A stretch of DNA of 64,000 nucleotides from Paenibacillus borealis (GCF_000758665.1 NZ_CP009285.1:2666001-2730000); one strand, 5' to 3'; counted from the stretch's first letter, positions 1-8,237 are shown. A program made the numbers and translations. The notes: generated by a model not told the origin, from the letters alone.

Positions 1-470
1 TTAATCGGCTTGACGTAAACAACCGGACTGAACTTCAGCATCCGGTGGAGATCAGCGGAAGACTGATATAGAAGAGTCTCCGGCATATGCTGCCGGAAAC
101 GGCTGCGCTGGGAGAAGGTCTGATGCACCGTCCATTTATTACGCAGCGGACGGTTCAGGAAGGTCAGGTGGTCATACCGTGCGCGGAAGCGCAGCAGCTG
201 CTGGAACCGCTGGCTGCGCTGAATCCGGCAGCGGTCATAGATCATGTTCGGGAAGGAGCGCCATTTGCGCGACCATGTTCCGCTTTTAATATCATAGACA
301 AGGGCATTGATCTGTTCTTTGCTTACATGCACATCTGCGGGGGTAAACACAAAGACATCCAGGCCTATCCGGCTGCCTTCAATAATCATCCTCCGGTACA
401 CGCTCTTCTCCTCAAGCTGTTTGGCGTCGTTCAGATACAGCGTGAGGATGCCTAAGACGGGCTCTGGCAC
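1..470 (-). CDS. YheC/YheD-type ATP-grasp protein, 3'-truncated by window edge
   Basis: The minus strand is open from about 476 to the window edge and encodes the N-terminal ~156 residues of a fifth YheC/YheD-like protein. Visible landmarks shared with the upstream paralogs are the opening PVLGILT strand, a PNMIYDR segment (compare PQVIYNR), an N-K-W segment (compare FFNKWNLFEWL) and the beginning of the KP lysine strand (VVYVKPI) at the edge. The proposed start is GTG at 470, preceded by AAGAAGGTGA, and overlaps the stop of the GNAT gene by 19 bp, suggesting translational coupling. The C-terminal catalytic half lies outside the window. It lacks the extra N-terminal domain of the 455-457 residue paralogs. 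Family assignment is firm; substrate is unknown. Confidence 0.8.
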   Translation of the reverse strand, partial: MPEPVLGILTLYLNDAKQLEEKSVYRRMIIEGSRIGLDVFVFTPADVHVSKEQINALVYDIKSGTWSRKWRSFPNMIYDRCRIQRSQRFQQLLRFRARYDHLTFLNRPLRNKWTVHQTFSQRSRFRQHMPETLLYQSSADLHRMLKFSPVVYVKPI

Positions 471-970
471 AGGAGTTCACCTTCTTGTGGGAGAATAGTA
501 GCACCGGCTGCAGTCCGGAGAGACCGCAGCAGCAGCGTGGGCTTGCCCGTAGGGCCGTTAACCAGGTCTACGGCGGCAAGCCCGCTGTTGAAGCACATTT
601 TCAGACTGGCAGGGTTATCGCAGGCCACATGACATTCAAGCTGCCCAAGACGTTCCAGCTGCGCGGTAAGCAGGGCTGTGCCGGTATGCCTGTTACGGTA
701 CAGGGGATGAACGGCAACTACACAGGCCTCCTTGCCGTAGCCGGAGACGAAGCTGACGCCTGCGAGCTGGCGGCCGTTCTGTCCCCGTACAGTGGCAACG
801 AGCAGCGAAACTCCCGGCAGGGCGAGCTGATCCGGTGTCAACCGGGCCAGCTGCCTGCATCCGCGGAGCGTAATCCGCTGCTCCCCATACTCCCTCAGGA
901 ACTCAAGCAGTCCCGACAGCCGGGAATTCCACTGTACGGGATTGCTGTCATAGAGTGAGGATATCTGCAT
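452..970 (-). CDS. GNAT-family N-acetyltransferase inside the ATP-grasp operon
   Basis: A 172-residue protein starting at ATG 970, behind AAGGAAGTG. The central part carries a GNAT core: a beta strand ending in VAVHPLYRNRHTGTALL (about residues 95-111), which fits the acetyl-CoA pyrophosphate-binding R/Q-x-x-G-x-G/A loop in relaxed form, followed by a helix and a CDNPASLKMCFNSGL strand-helix typical of GNAT C-terminal halves. The gene lies between two ATP-grasp genes with 22 bp to the upstream one and a 19-bp overlap with the downstream one, so it is part of the same transcript. It may acetylate a product or substrate of the neighbouring ligases; the acceptor cannot be read from sequence. Confidence 0.72.
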   Translation of the reverse strand: MQISSLYDSNPVQWNSRLSGLLEFLREYGEQRITLRGCRQLARLTPDQLALPGVSLLVATVRGQNGRQLAGVSFVSGYGKEACVVAVHPLYRNRHTGTALLTAQLERLGQLECHVACDNPASLKMCFNSGLAAVDLVNGPTGKPTLLLRSLRTAAGATILPQEGELLCQSPS

Positions 971-992
971 GGTGTCACTTCCTTTACGGGTT

Positions 993-2111
993 TTATTGGG
1001 GCTTGGTCTGGCGGGACAGATGCTGGCCATATTGGAAAATACGTTCCAGCGACAGCTTGCGGATCGCCGGCTCATCGAATTTCATCGGCCGGGAATTGGC
1101 CTCGAAGAACCACAGTCCGCCTTCTTCATCGACGCCGAGGTCCATTGACATCTCACCCAGCATGGTGGCCGAAGCCCGTTCAATCTGCCGGGCAATCAGC
1201 AGGGCGGTCGTGGGGACATTCTTCAGGATGGCTGCAGCCTGCTCCGCCCCGAAGGTCCCCTCCAGCATGCTGGAGGGCTCTTCAATGCTGCCGCCGCGCG
1301 GCACATGGGTAGTGATGCTGCGGGCACCGGCCAGCCGTGCGCCAATGCCGGTGACCGCCCAGGCACCCCGGCCGTTCTTCTGCAGCAGCACGCGCAGATC
1401 GAAGGGACGCCCGCGGTGCGCAGCAAGCACAATGGCCTGCTGCACAATATAGCGGGATACCCCCTTCTCCCTGACGATTCTGGCCCACAGGCGTTCGATG
1501 GACGCGGCTTTGTAGGTCGTGTTCTTCTTGCCGCTCTGGATCTGCAGCCGGTAAGGCAGCAGGGCATCTGCCCGGTACCTCAGCCGCATAATCCCTTTGC
1601 CCGCTTTACCGTTCTCCGGCTTGAGGTAGAGGCTGTCGTGATTCTTCAGCATGGCCGTCAGGGTTGCTGCACTACGCAGGCGGCGGGTCTTGGGCACATG
1701 CTTTGAAGTAGCTTTGGATTCCTTGAGCCACTCGAAGAGATTCCATTTATTGAAAAAGTTCGGGTTATACAGCTGAATCTCAGGATGCTCCAGACATTCC
1801 GCTATTTTGCGGGCGACCGGTGCTTTCTCCTCTTCATCCCTGTTCGGAATCCGGTTATAAATCACCTGCGGCAGCGGAACAGGAATGGAGTACCAGAGCT
1901 TGCCGCTGGCAGAGGGGACGTAGCCGTTCACCATCCGCTCCTCAAGCTTAAGGTCACGGACGGTGACAACATATACTAGATAGCCCATTTCTTTGCCGGT
2001 GCGGATGATATCACGGAAGTTATTGCGGTTGCCGCGAAACTGCTTCAGCCGGTCACTGGTGGTCAGGATGGCGATAACGGGCTTGCCGGGGTCAGGGATA
2101 CGGCTGTTCAC
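993..2111 (-). CDS. YheC/YheD-family ATP-grasp protein (short form)
   Basis: A 372-residue member of the YheC/D family, spore-coat-associated in Bacillus and predicted to have an ATP-grasp ligase fold. Visible features: a PVIAILTTSD opening strand (11-20), IYNRIPNR (84-91), FFNKWNLF (119-126), the ATP-binding lysine strand and glycine loop YLKPENGKAGKGI (162-174), the hinge YIVQQAI (221-227), the DLRVLLQKNG strand (238-247) and the metal-binding MDLGVDEEGGLWFFEANSRP (323-342) with Asp, Glu and Asn. Start is GTG at 2111, seven bases after AGGAGG, and it overlaps the upstream stop by 4 bp (GTGA). It lacks the ~90-residue N-terminal domain of the neighbouring 457-residue paralog. Confidence 0.88.
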   Translation of the reverse strand: MNSRIPDPGKPVIAILTTSDRLKQFRGNRNNFRDIIRTGKEMGYLVYVVTVRDLKLEERMVNGYVPSASGKLWYSIPVPLPQVIYNRIPNRDEEEKAPVARKIAECLEHPEIQLYNPNFFNKWNLFEWLKESKATSKHVPKTRRLRSAATLTAMLKNHDSLYLKPENGKAGKGIMRLRYRADALLPYRLQIQSGKKNTTYKAASIERLWARIVREKGVSRYIVQQAIVLAAHRGRPFDLRVLLQKNGRGAWAVTGIGARLAGARSITTHVPRGGSIEEPSSMLEGTFGAEQAAAILKNVPTTALLIARQIERASATMLGEMSMDLGVDEEGGLWFFEANSRPMKFDEPAIRKLSLERIFQYGQHLSRQTKPQ

Positions 2112-3481
2112 AAGTCATCCCTCCTGCGGAATTTGCTGAGATACAGACAATGCTCCAGGATGTGCTCAATGGAAGCTTTGCCCTCAGCACGCAGGGAGGG
2201 GTGGCGGAAGATAGAGCGTCCTGGTTTGGCATTGGCCTCGAACATCCAGATATCCTCATCCTGGTCAATCCCGAGATCAAATCCAATCTCACCGAGCAGA
2301 TGCCGGTGCTGGATTTCCAGGGATTCGGCCAGCTTGACGGCAGTTGTTTTGGCGCGCTGCAGCACTTCATCTGATCTTGCGCCGAATACACGGCCCAGTG
2401 CCTGCTGCGGTGTAAGCAGGGCGCCCCCATTCTTCAGGTGGGTGGTAACACTGCCCCGGCCGGCCTTCTTGGCCCCGATGCCGACAACTACCCATTGGTT
2501 GCTGCCGTTCTTATGCATATGGAAGCGGAAATCGATCGGGCAGCCGTCAATTTCAATCAGCCGGATCCCCTGTTGAACCACATAGTTCTGCAGACTCTGT
2601 CCGTGACGGCCGCGCAGCATGCGCATCAGGCTGTCGAAGCTGGTGAAGCGCAGCAGCACATTCTTGCCGCTCTTGCGGTAACGGGCGAAATACCCCTTCT
2701 TCGGCAGATAGGTCAGCCGGTAGATACCGTGGCCGAGACTGCCTGCGGAAGGTTTGTAATAGACAAAGTGGTGGCGGTCCAGCATATCCCGCATCTGTTC
2801 TGTGCTGGGGTTGCTGTGTGTTTCCGGCACAAAACGGTTCGCGGCACCGTCATTCTCCAGCAGACGGTAAACATCCGATTTATTGAAGAAGCTCCAGTTG
2901 AAATAAGGAATCTTCTTGCGTCCGAACCGTTCGCGCAGCTGGTTGATATATGGCGAAGTCTCCGCTCTGCGGCTGGGCAGACGGTTATAGACGACATCCG
3001 GCAGCGGCACCATTTTACGTTCGAATTTGCCGCTTGCATTCAGGAAGTAGCCGTTGATCTGCTCCTGCTGCCAGTCGATGTCACGCGGCATGAAGGCGAA
3101 GATATAGCATTTGTTGCTGCCTTCGCGCAGCAGCTGCTTGATGAAGCCGGTACGGGAGCCGAACGGCTGTGACGCGGAGGCGGGCCCGTCGGAGAGTACG
3201 CCGACCAGAGGTCCGAGCTGGACCTCATCATTCTGCAGGTTGCGCAAATAAATGCCGCCTGATTTCGGAATCTTGATTGCGCTCTTTACTCCCGAAGCCA
3301 GGAAGAGATGCTTACCGGCGCGCTTGATCGGCTTGATCATCGCCGGTATGGCATCCTTCCCCAGGCGCAGGCGGATGTTTTTCTTGCCGGATAATTTCAG
3401 GCTTTTCATCAGTTCACCCGAGACATAGACCACTCGTTGGGGCTGCTTGGTGAAATGCACATTGCAAAAAGTGAGACCCAT
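2108..3481 (-). CDS. YheC/YheD-family ATP-grasp protein (long form)
   Basis: A 457-residue paralog with two parts. Residues 1-88 form a basic, beta-rich N-terminal domain (VVYVSGEL, IRLRLGK, IYLRNLQ) seen in full-length YheC/YheD. From residue 89 (LGPLVGVLSD) the ATP-grasp part begins: VVYNRLPSR (163-171), FFNKSDVYRLL (198-208), YYKPSAGSLGHGI (241-253), YVVQQGI (300-306), DFRFHMHKNG (317-326) and FDLGIDQDEDIWMFEANAKPG (401-421). All expected Lys, Asp, Glu and Asn positions are present, so it should be an active ligase. It sits 13 bp downstream of the 3495-4661 gene and overlaps the next gene by 4 bp. Substrate is unknown; Bacillus relatives are described as endospore coat-associated. Confidence 0.9.
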   Translation of the reverse strand: MGLTFCNVHFTKQPQRVVYVSGELMKSLKLSGKKNIRLRLGKDAIPAMIKPIKRAGKHLFLASGVKSAIKIPKSGGIYLRNLQNDEVQLGPLVGVLSDGPASASQPFGSRTGFIKQLLREGSNKCYIFAFMPRDIDWQQEQINGYFLNASGKFERKMVPLPDVVYNRLPSRRAETSPYINQLRERFGRKKIPYFNWSFFNKSDVYRLLENDGAANRFVPETHSNPSTEQMRDMLDRHHFVYYKPSAGSLGHGIYRLTYLPKKGYFARYRKSGKNVLLRFTSFDSLMRMLRGRHGQSLQNYVVQQGIRLIEIDGCPIDFRFHMHKNGSNQWVVVGIGAKKAGRGSVTTHLKNGGALLTPQQALGRVFGARSDEVLQRAKTTAVKLAESLEIQHRHLLGEIGFDLGIDQDEDIWMFEANAKPGRSIFRHPSLRAEGKASIEHILEHCLYLSKFRRRDDL

Positions 3482-3494
3482 TTATGAATCCTCC

Positions 3495-4661
3495 TTAGGA
3501 ACCATTGATATCATTCTCCCGTTGAACGGAACTGCCTTTGAAGCAGCTTGTGGCTTGCTGCCAGGGTGCAAGCAGCAGATGACGCGCATAGCGCAGCGGA
3601 TTCTCGGCCGCGAGTCTAGCAGCCCGGCGGTCGCCCGTCAGCCGGAACACCGTGCGCCCTGGTTTGGAATTAGCTTCAAGCAGATAGAGTCTTCCTCCGG
3701 CATCGATGCCGAAGTCAAGACCGAGCTCGCCCAGTCTCCCGCAGGATTCTTCCAGCAGTGGAGGCAGGAGTACGGCCGCTGAGATCAGCTCCTCATACAG
3801 GTCCCGGCCTGCTGCGCCGTATTCGGCAAGCAGGAAGGGAAGAGCGGGAACCGCAGTTCCCCCGCCGTGTAGGTTCGAGGTAAGAGATCCCCGGCCGCCT
3901 AGCCTTACGGCCATGCCGGTCATCGTCCATGCGCCGGTGCCGTTCTTTTGCATCAGCACACGCACATCGAACGGCTGTCCTCCGCTGCCGGTAAGATGCA
4001 GATAAGGCTGTATGATATAGCGGTGCTGGCCGATGAAGCGGTGGATCCAGTCCAGACCTTCGTCCAGCGTACCGAAAATATATTGAAAAGGTTCGTTCAT
4101 CCGGTCTCTTCCCCGCACACTCACTCCGCCGCCTTCGCGTTTGCCGAGGAGTACTGCATGCATGGTGCGTTTACCGTGGGAGCCGGTTTTGGGTTTCAGG
4201 AACACGCCGTATTCCCTTGCGGCCAGCATGTTGCCGAGCGCTTTCCGGCCGCTGTAGACCAGAGTTTCAGGCAGCAGGGCAGCTGCTGTGCGGCTGCGCT
4301 GCAGAATCCCGTATACGCCCCATTTATCCGGCAGTCCGCGTGACCAGGGAAGCGAACGGGATAATACAGCCAAGGCGGCTGCTGCAGATTGCTTCTCCTC
4401 CGGAGTCCGGCAGAAGCAGCGGTTATACAGGATGTCAGGCGGCGGTGCCTGGGCAGGTAACCATAGTCCGCCTTGCCAGCAATATCCGCTGACTGAAGCG
4501 CCATCCTTCGCAACACCCTCCGGATGAAAAACAAGGACCTTCAGATCATACAGCGGGGCCGCCCGGCATAGATGACTGCAGAACTCCGGCTCTGCGATGG
4601 GAGGATTCCCGTGGCGGCGGTCTGTCATTATGCCAAGGAACCCCATTGCTGTTTCGGTCAT
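3495..4661 (-). CDS. YheC/YheD-family ATP-grasp protein (short form, divergent glycine loop)
   Basis: A 388-residue paralog beginning at ATG 4661 after AAGGAGG; that ribosome binding site overlaps the stop of the preceding gene. Features: MGFLGIMTDRR near the start, ILYNRCF (77-83), DKWGVYGIL (112-120), the lysine strand FLKPKTGSHGKRTM (154-167), YIIQPY (215-220), DVRVLMQKNG (232-241) and LDFGIDAGGRLYLLEANSKPG (315-335). The glycine loop reads GSHGKRT where its siblings read GKAGKGI, GSLGHGI or GSLGKGI, so this member may have changed nucleotide handling. The metal-binding end is intact. It lacks the N-terminal accessory domain and has a ~25-residue polar C-terminal extension. Confidence 0.88.
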   Translation of the reverse strand: MTETAMGFLGIMTDRRHGNPPIAEPEFCSHLCRAAPLYDLKVLVFHPEGVAKDGASVSGYCWQGGLWLPAQAPPPDILYNRCFCRTPEEKQSAAAALAVLSRSLPWSRGLPDKWGVYGILQRSRTAAALLPETLVYSGRKALGNMLAAREYGVFLKPKTGSHGKRTMHAVLLGKREGGGVSVRGRDRMNEPFQYIFGTLDEGLDWIHRFIGQHRYIIQPYLHLTGSGGQPFDVRVLMQKNGTGAWTMTGMAVRLGGRGSLTSNLHGGGTAVPALPFLLAEYGAAGRDLYEELISAAVLLPPLLEESCGRLGELGLDFGIDAGGRLYLLEANSKPGRTVFRLTGDRRAARLAAENPLRYARHLLLAPWQQATSCFKGSSVQRENDINGS

Positions 4662-4671
4662 GATGTCCTCC

Positions 4672-6039
4672 TTATAACCCGGCCAGATAGCGGCAGTATA
4701 GAATCATTTGTTTGACGGAGGGTCTGATCTTCTGGTCATTCAGCGGCGTGTTATCGTTCTTAGACGGTTTGGAGTTGACTTCCAGCAGCCAGATTCTCCC
4801 GGACTGGTCCAGCGCGAGGTCGATGCCCAGCTCCCCGAAATGCGCGGGGATATACGTCTCTACACCTCTGGCGATCGCCAGTGCCGCCCGCGGAAGCTGA
4901 ACCTGGGAGCTTTCCTTCGCTCCGGGCGGCAGATTGCTTTTGCCGATGGCTTCGCGGACCGTACTGAGCGTGCCGCCCCGTGCGAGATTAGAGACGAAGT
5001 GATTACTTCCGGCGGTCCGGGCCACAATGGAGGTGACGCCCCACTTCCCGTTGCCGTTCTTCTGTACGAGTGCCCGGAAGTCCACCGGCCGCCGTCCAAG
5101 CTCCATGAGGGGAAGACCCTGCTGAATCTGGTAGCGGGTAGTTTTCATCTTCGGGGCAATGGACGCAAAAAGCTTCGCCAGACTGGGATAGCTCTGCTTG
5201 CGTGTGCCCAGCGGTGTTGTAGACAGCAGACGGTAGCCGCCGCCGTCTTCTTTGGAGATTCGCAGAATGCCTTTGCCAAGGCTGCCGCGTACGGGCTTCA
5301 GGAACACGCTGGGATAGTTGCTGCACATTCTTTTCAATATGGCGAAGCCGTTCAGAGCATGTGACTCCGGCAAATACCGCTGCAGGGCGGGATCTTGCGC
5401 CAGTGCTTCGAATACCTCTGTCTTGTCAAGGAACTTTTCATTGAAGAAATGAGTTCCGTAGCGGGATTTTACATCCGCCAAAAAATGCTGTACGCTAGGT
5501 TTGTTCTCTACCTTTCGCGTCGTCAGCCGATTGTTGATCACATCGGCAACAGGAAGACTCAGCTTCCGCCAGCCCTCGTCGTATACCCAGCCCTGGATGG
5601 TAGTGCTGCGCGATTCCAGCGCTTCCGGGGTAAAGAAATATACATAGGCACCCTGTGCATGGCAGGCATTGGTCAGTTCCCGGCAGAACATCGTGATCTG
5701 GCCGAAGACTCTGTCAGGATGCTCGGGATGGTCCCGGCTCACCAGGACTCCAATCAGCGGGCCCAGCCGCAGATTGCGGCTGCCTGAGCTGTAGGAGGCG
5801 TTAAGCTTGAGGCGCTGCCTTAAGCCGAGCCGCCGCGCCAGCCCTTCATTTAAGCGCAGACTGTCGGATTTGGGAACCGGAATAACGGTAACCTCCTGCC
5901 GGAAAGAGCCGAAGGTAAGCTGAATTGTTCCGTGCGCCGGTATTTTGAGCCTCTTCATGGATTTGTCGCCTAGCATTACAGCGTTTTCCTGCAGGATGCC
6001 CGAGTGGACCGTTTGGACCGGGATCTTGAGTTGGGACAT
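4672..6039 (-). CDS. YheC/YheD-family ATP-grasp protein (long form), first gene of the operon
   Basis: A 455-residue protein. I chose ATG 6039 (MSQLKIP) over an upstream in-frame start at 6066 because GGAAGGAG precedes it at proper distance. Residues 1-90 are the beta-rich N-terminal domain (LKIPAHGTIQLTFG); the ATP-grasp region runs from LGPLIGVLVSRD (92-103), through VINNRLTTR (167-175), FFNEKFLDK (198-206), FLKPVRGSLGKGI (246-258), YQIQQGLPLMELG (303-315), DFRALVQKNG (320-329) and IDLALDQSGRIWLLEVNSKP (406-425). It is the most upstream gene of at least six co-oriented genes and probably carries the operon promoter in the region above 6066. Bacillus relatives are called endospore coat-associated proteins; biochemical activity is inferred from fold only. 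Confidence 0.9.
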   Translation of the reverse strand: MSQLKIPVQTVHSGILQENAVMLGDKSMKRLKIPAHGTIQLTFGSFRQEVTVIPVPKSDSLRLNEGLARRLGLRQRLKLNASYSSGSRNLRLGPLIGVLVSRDHPEHPDRVFGQITMFCRELTNACHAQGAYVYFFTPEALESRSTTIQGWVYDEGWRKLSLPVADVINNRLTTRKVENKPSVQHFLADVKSRYGTHFFNEKFLDKTEVFEALAQDPALQRYLPESHALNGFAILKRMCSNYPSVFLKPVRGSLGKGILRISKEDGGGYRLLSTTPLGTRKQSYPSLAKLFASIAPKMKTTRYQIQQGLPLMELGRRPVDFRALVQKNGNGKWGVTSIVARTAGSNHFVSNLARGGTLSTVREAIGKSNLPPGAKESSQVQLPRAALAIARGVETYIPAHFGELGIDLALDQSGRIWLLEVNSKPSKNDNTPLNDQKIRPSVKQMILYCRYLAGL

Positions 6040-6304
6040 CGTGGATCTCCTTCCGGTAGGCAGCATGTTGCCGGCAATATGAATCTTAAGGGTTACATAT
6101 CATTCATCATATGGAGACATCTGACCCTTGGTGATTGACCTATTCTTTAAAAAGCCGTGCCGGGCGGATTAAATGTCCGGGCGGCGGTGAAACCAGTCAG
6201 CAGGCGGAGTGCAGGTGCGGGCTACAGGTGCAGGCGCACAGACAGAAGTCAGCGCTGCTTGAGGGGAAATAATGTGACCACGAAATTTGGGCAGGAGCAC
6301 ATAG

Positions 6305-6414
6305 CTTAAACGGATGCTTCCGAAGCGGGGGTTGCGAAGAAGACTCAGGGAAGCAGTAGCTCACAAAACTTAAGCGTATGCTTCCGAAGCGAGTTTAGCG
6401 AAGAAACTCAGGGA
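6305..6414. repeat. Two direct copies of a ~46-bp palindrome-bearing repeat
   Basis: Copies at 6305-6351 and 6369-6414 share a CTTAA-opening segment, the palindrome GCTTCCGAAGC, then GCGAAGAA and ACTCAGGGA. Copy 2 also has GAGTTT/AAACTC inverted arms. It fills most of the ~410-bp gap between the divergent ATP-grasp operon and the yheA-like gene. The rest of 6067-6304 shows no gene. Confidence 0.75.
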
Positions 6415-6448
6415 GCCTGCGCTAACTAAACATTCAGGAGGATTTATA

Positions 6449-6790
6449 ATGAACGTAATCGACAAAGCACATGAACTGGCAAGAGCCATTAAAGACAGCA
6501 CCGAGGTATCGGATATTACCAGCGCGATGAAAGTGATTGAAGCAGATCCGGAGAGCAAGCAGATGCTAGACAACTTCCGTCAGAGCCAGATCGAGCTGCA
6601 GCAGCGGATGATGAGCGGGGAGATGCCTCCGCAGGAGGAAATGGAGAAGATGGAGAAGCTGTTCGAAGTGCTTAACCTGAATCTCGGCATCCGCCGCCTG
6701 TTCGACGCAGAGCGCCGCCTTAGCGTGGTCATCGAAGATGTGAACAAAATCATCACAGACAGCCTGTCCCAAATGTACGGCGGACAATAA
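6449..6790 (+). CDS. yheA: YheA-like protein of the YlbF/YmcA (UPF0342) family
   Basis: A 113-residue all-helical protein with the YlbF-family pattern: an N-terminal VIDKAHELARAIKDS helix, a central FRQSQIELQQRMMSGEMPP helix-turn and a C-terminal VIEDVNKIITDSLSQMYGG helix. Length and the F-R-x-x-Q/L-Q motif match B. subtilis YheA. The start ATG follows CAGGAGG. In B. subtilis yheA is also close to yheC/yheD, so the location supports the call. Family members such as YlbF and YmcA form a complex affecting RNA processing and biofilm or sporulation control; YheA itself has no settled function. A terminator follows directly. Confidence 0.85.
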   Translation: MNVIDKAHELARAIKDSTEVSDITSAMKVIEADPESKQMLDNFRQSQIELQQRMMSGEMPPQEEMEKMEKLFEVLNLNLGIRRLFDAERRLSVVIEDVNKIITDSLSQMYGGQ

Positions 6791-6820
6791 GCGATAGAGG
6801 GGATTCCTTCTGAAACGGCA

Positions 6821-6866
6821 AGAGGGTGATTTCAGGGCCAAATGGCTCCGGAATCACCCTCTTTTT
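6821..6866 (+). terminator. Rho-independent terminator after yheA-like gene
   Basis: Inverted arms AGAGGGTGATT (6821-6831) and AATCACCCTCT (6852-6862) enclose ~20 nt and are followed by a T run. It ends the yheA-like gene and may also serve the convergent gene at 6887. Confidence 0.85.
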
Positions 6867-6886
6867 GATTTTAGCGCCGGATAGCT

Positions 6887-7462
6887 CTAATCCTGTTTGC
6901 CTTCAATGGCACAGAGCAGAACAGCAGCAGCCAGGCCCATACGTCTGTCGAGCACACCTTTGCGGTCCTCGGAGAAGTCGGCGATGATTTTGGTGACAAA
7001 AGGATTGAAGTTCTGCCGGAAGGCCGGAATCACCGTACCGCCGATCTCCACATTATATTTTTGCGGAATCAATGTAATCACACGCCGCAGCAGCGCCATG
7101 AACACACTGTCCTCTTTAATAAATCCGATCTCGTTGTCGCGGGTATCCAGAATGACCCATTCATCCTTGACGATAGACTTCAGCCCTTTGCGGCGGAGTG
7201 CACCCAGAGATTCCCCGGTCTCTGAATCATATACATCATAGGTTGCGCTGAGATCAATCATCTTGCGGGCTTTGATGCGCAGCAGCTCCCTCTCCATGCT
7301 CTCGTCGGTATACAGGGCAATGTCCTCTTTCAGTTTGAACGCTTTCATTTGTGAAAAGAGCACCAGCTCCTCCGAGCTGTTGTAAATATGCAGCTTCGCC
7401 CCCATGACGGAGAATACCTTTTTGCGGATGATGTACTCCGACTGGCCCCAAATGTTATTCAA
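6887..7462 (-). CDS. LURP-one/Tubby C-terminal-like (YxjI-type) protein
   Basis: A 191-residue protein with alternating short beta strands: YIIRKKVFSVMGAKLHIY near the start, DIALYTDES, YDVYDSETGESLGALRRKG, WVILDTRDNEIGFIKED. This is the pattern of the LURP-one/phospholipid scramblase-like Tubby C-terminal fold found in YxjI-type bacterial proteins. The start is TTG 7462, eight bases after AGGAGG. The final ~25 residues (RRMGLAAAVLLCAIEGKQD) could be a hydrophobic tail. It is convergent with the yheA-like gene and has no operon partner. Function is unknown; the fold assignment is by eye. Confidence 0.6.
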   Translation of the reverse strand: MNNIWGQSEYIIRKKVFSVMGAKLHIYNSSEELVLFSQMKAFKLKEDIALYTDESMERELLRIKARKMIDLSATYDVYDSETGESLGALRRKGLKSIVKDEWVILDTRDNEIGFIKEDSVFMALLRRVITLIPQKYNVEIGGTVIPAFRQNFNPFVTKIIADFSEDRKGVLDRRMGLAAAVLLCAIEGKQD

Positions 7463-7654
7463 TGTAAATTCCTCCTGTTCATTCCTCCATCATCTCACAC
7501 CCCTGGCGTTCAGGCTAGATTAAACCGGGAGGCGGCGAAATCAGCATGTTGAAAAATTAACAACTTGTCTCATAATCCGGGCTGCAGGTTCATAGAGTAG
7601 AGATATAGATTCATTCAGCCTGATAACCTCTTAATGCGAAGGAGCGGTCCTACT

Positions 7655-7939
7655 ATGAAAAAAAGAAACAAATTCAAACATTCTGTGTATCTGCTGGCGG
7701 CTCTGGCTATGCTGCTGTACGCGCTGCCGAAGCTGTCTTTTCAGAATGGTCCCGGCTGGGTGCTGGGCTTCGGTATTGTCTGGTGTGCGTTTGCCTTCCT
7801 GGTGATTGCCTCGCACCTGCACTTTATTATTGGAGTGGATGAAGAGAAACAGAAACGCCTGGAGGCAGTCCGCAAGGTCAAGCTGGAGCAGTGGCAGGGC
7901 CAGTGGAACGAAGAAACCCGGGTGTCGCAGAGATCATAG
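7655..7939 (+). CDS. Small two-helix membrane protein of unknown function
   Basis: A 94-residue protein from ATG 7655, preceded by GAAGGAG; an in-frame ATG at 7634 would overlap that site and is less likely. There is a Lys/Arg-rich N terminus (MKKRNKFKHS), two hydrophobic segments (about residues 11-27 and 39-58) and a charged C-terminal helix (EEKQKRLEAVRKVKLEQW). The topology would put both ends in the cytoplasm. It stands alone upstream of ytoI. I do not recognise the family. Confidence 0.65.
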   Translation: MKKRNKFKHSVYLLAALAMLLYALPKLSFQNGPGWVLGFGIVWCAFAFLVIASHLHFIIGVDEEKQKRLEAVRKVKLEQWQGQWNEETRVSQRS

Positions 7940-8208
7940 AATTTGGCCGGGACCTATTGGCAAGTGGCGGCGGCTCACCCCTGTTTCGCGAAGGCTGCGG
8001 ACTGCGGGTGAGCTTTGTTTGCGGTTGTGCGGATGCTGGGAGGTATAGTGTGTTTATGGCCCGTAAAATGATGTGTTATAGCTATATTCAGGGCTGTACT
8101 CATGCATGCTTTTTTAGTGTTGTTCATTAGTGCGGCCGCCGCGCAATAGCCCCTGGTACCGCATGTCATACAGCTGACATATCTCATAAAAGAAGCAGGT
8201 CCGTTCTG

Positions 8209-8237
8209 TTGTACTCCGGTGTAACCAGCGTTATAAT
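8209..8237 (+). promoter_or_regulatory. Sigma-A type promoter for ytoI
   Basis: TTGTAC (8209-8214), a 17-bp spacer and a perfect TATAAT (8232-8237) lie ~40 bp before the ytoI start. The remaining stretch 7940-8208 shows no gene. Confidence 0.75.

Noticed and set aside
7634..8130. Overlapping open frames at 7806-8130
   Set aside because: They lack start signals and overlap the better supported small membrane protein gene at 7655 or lie in non-coding sequence.
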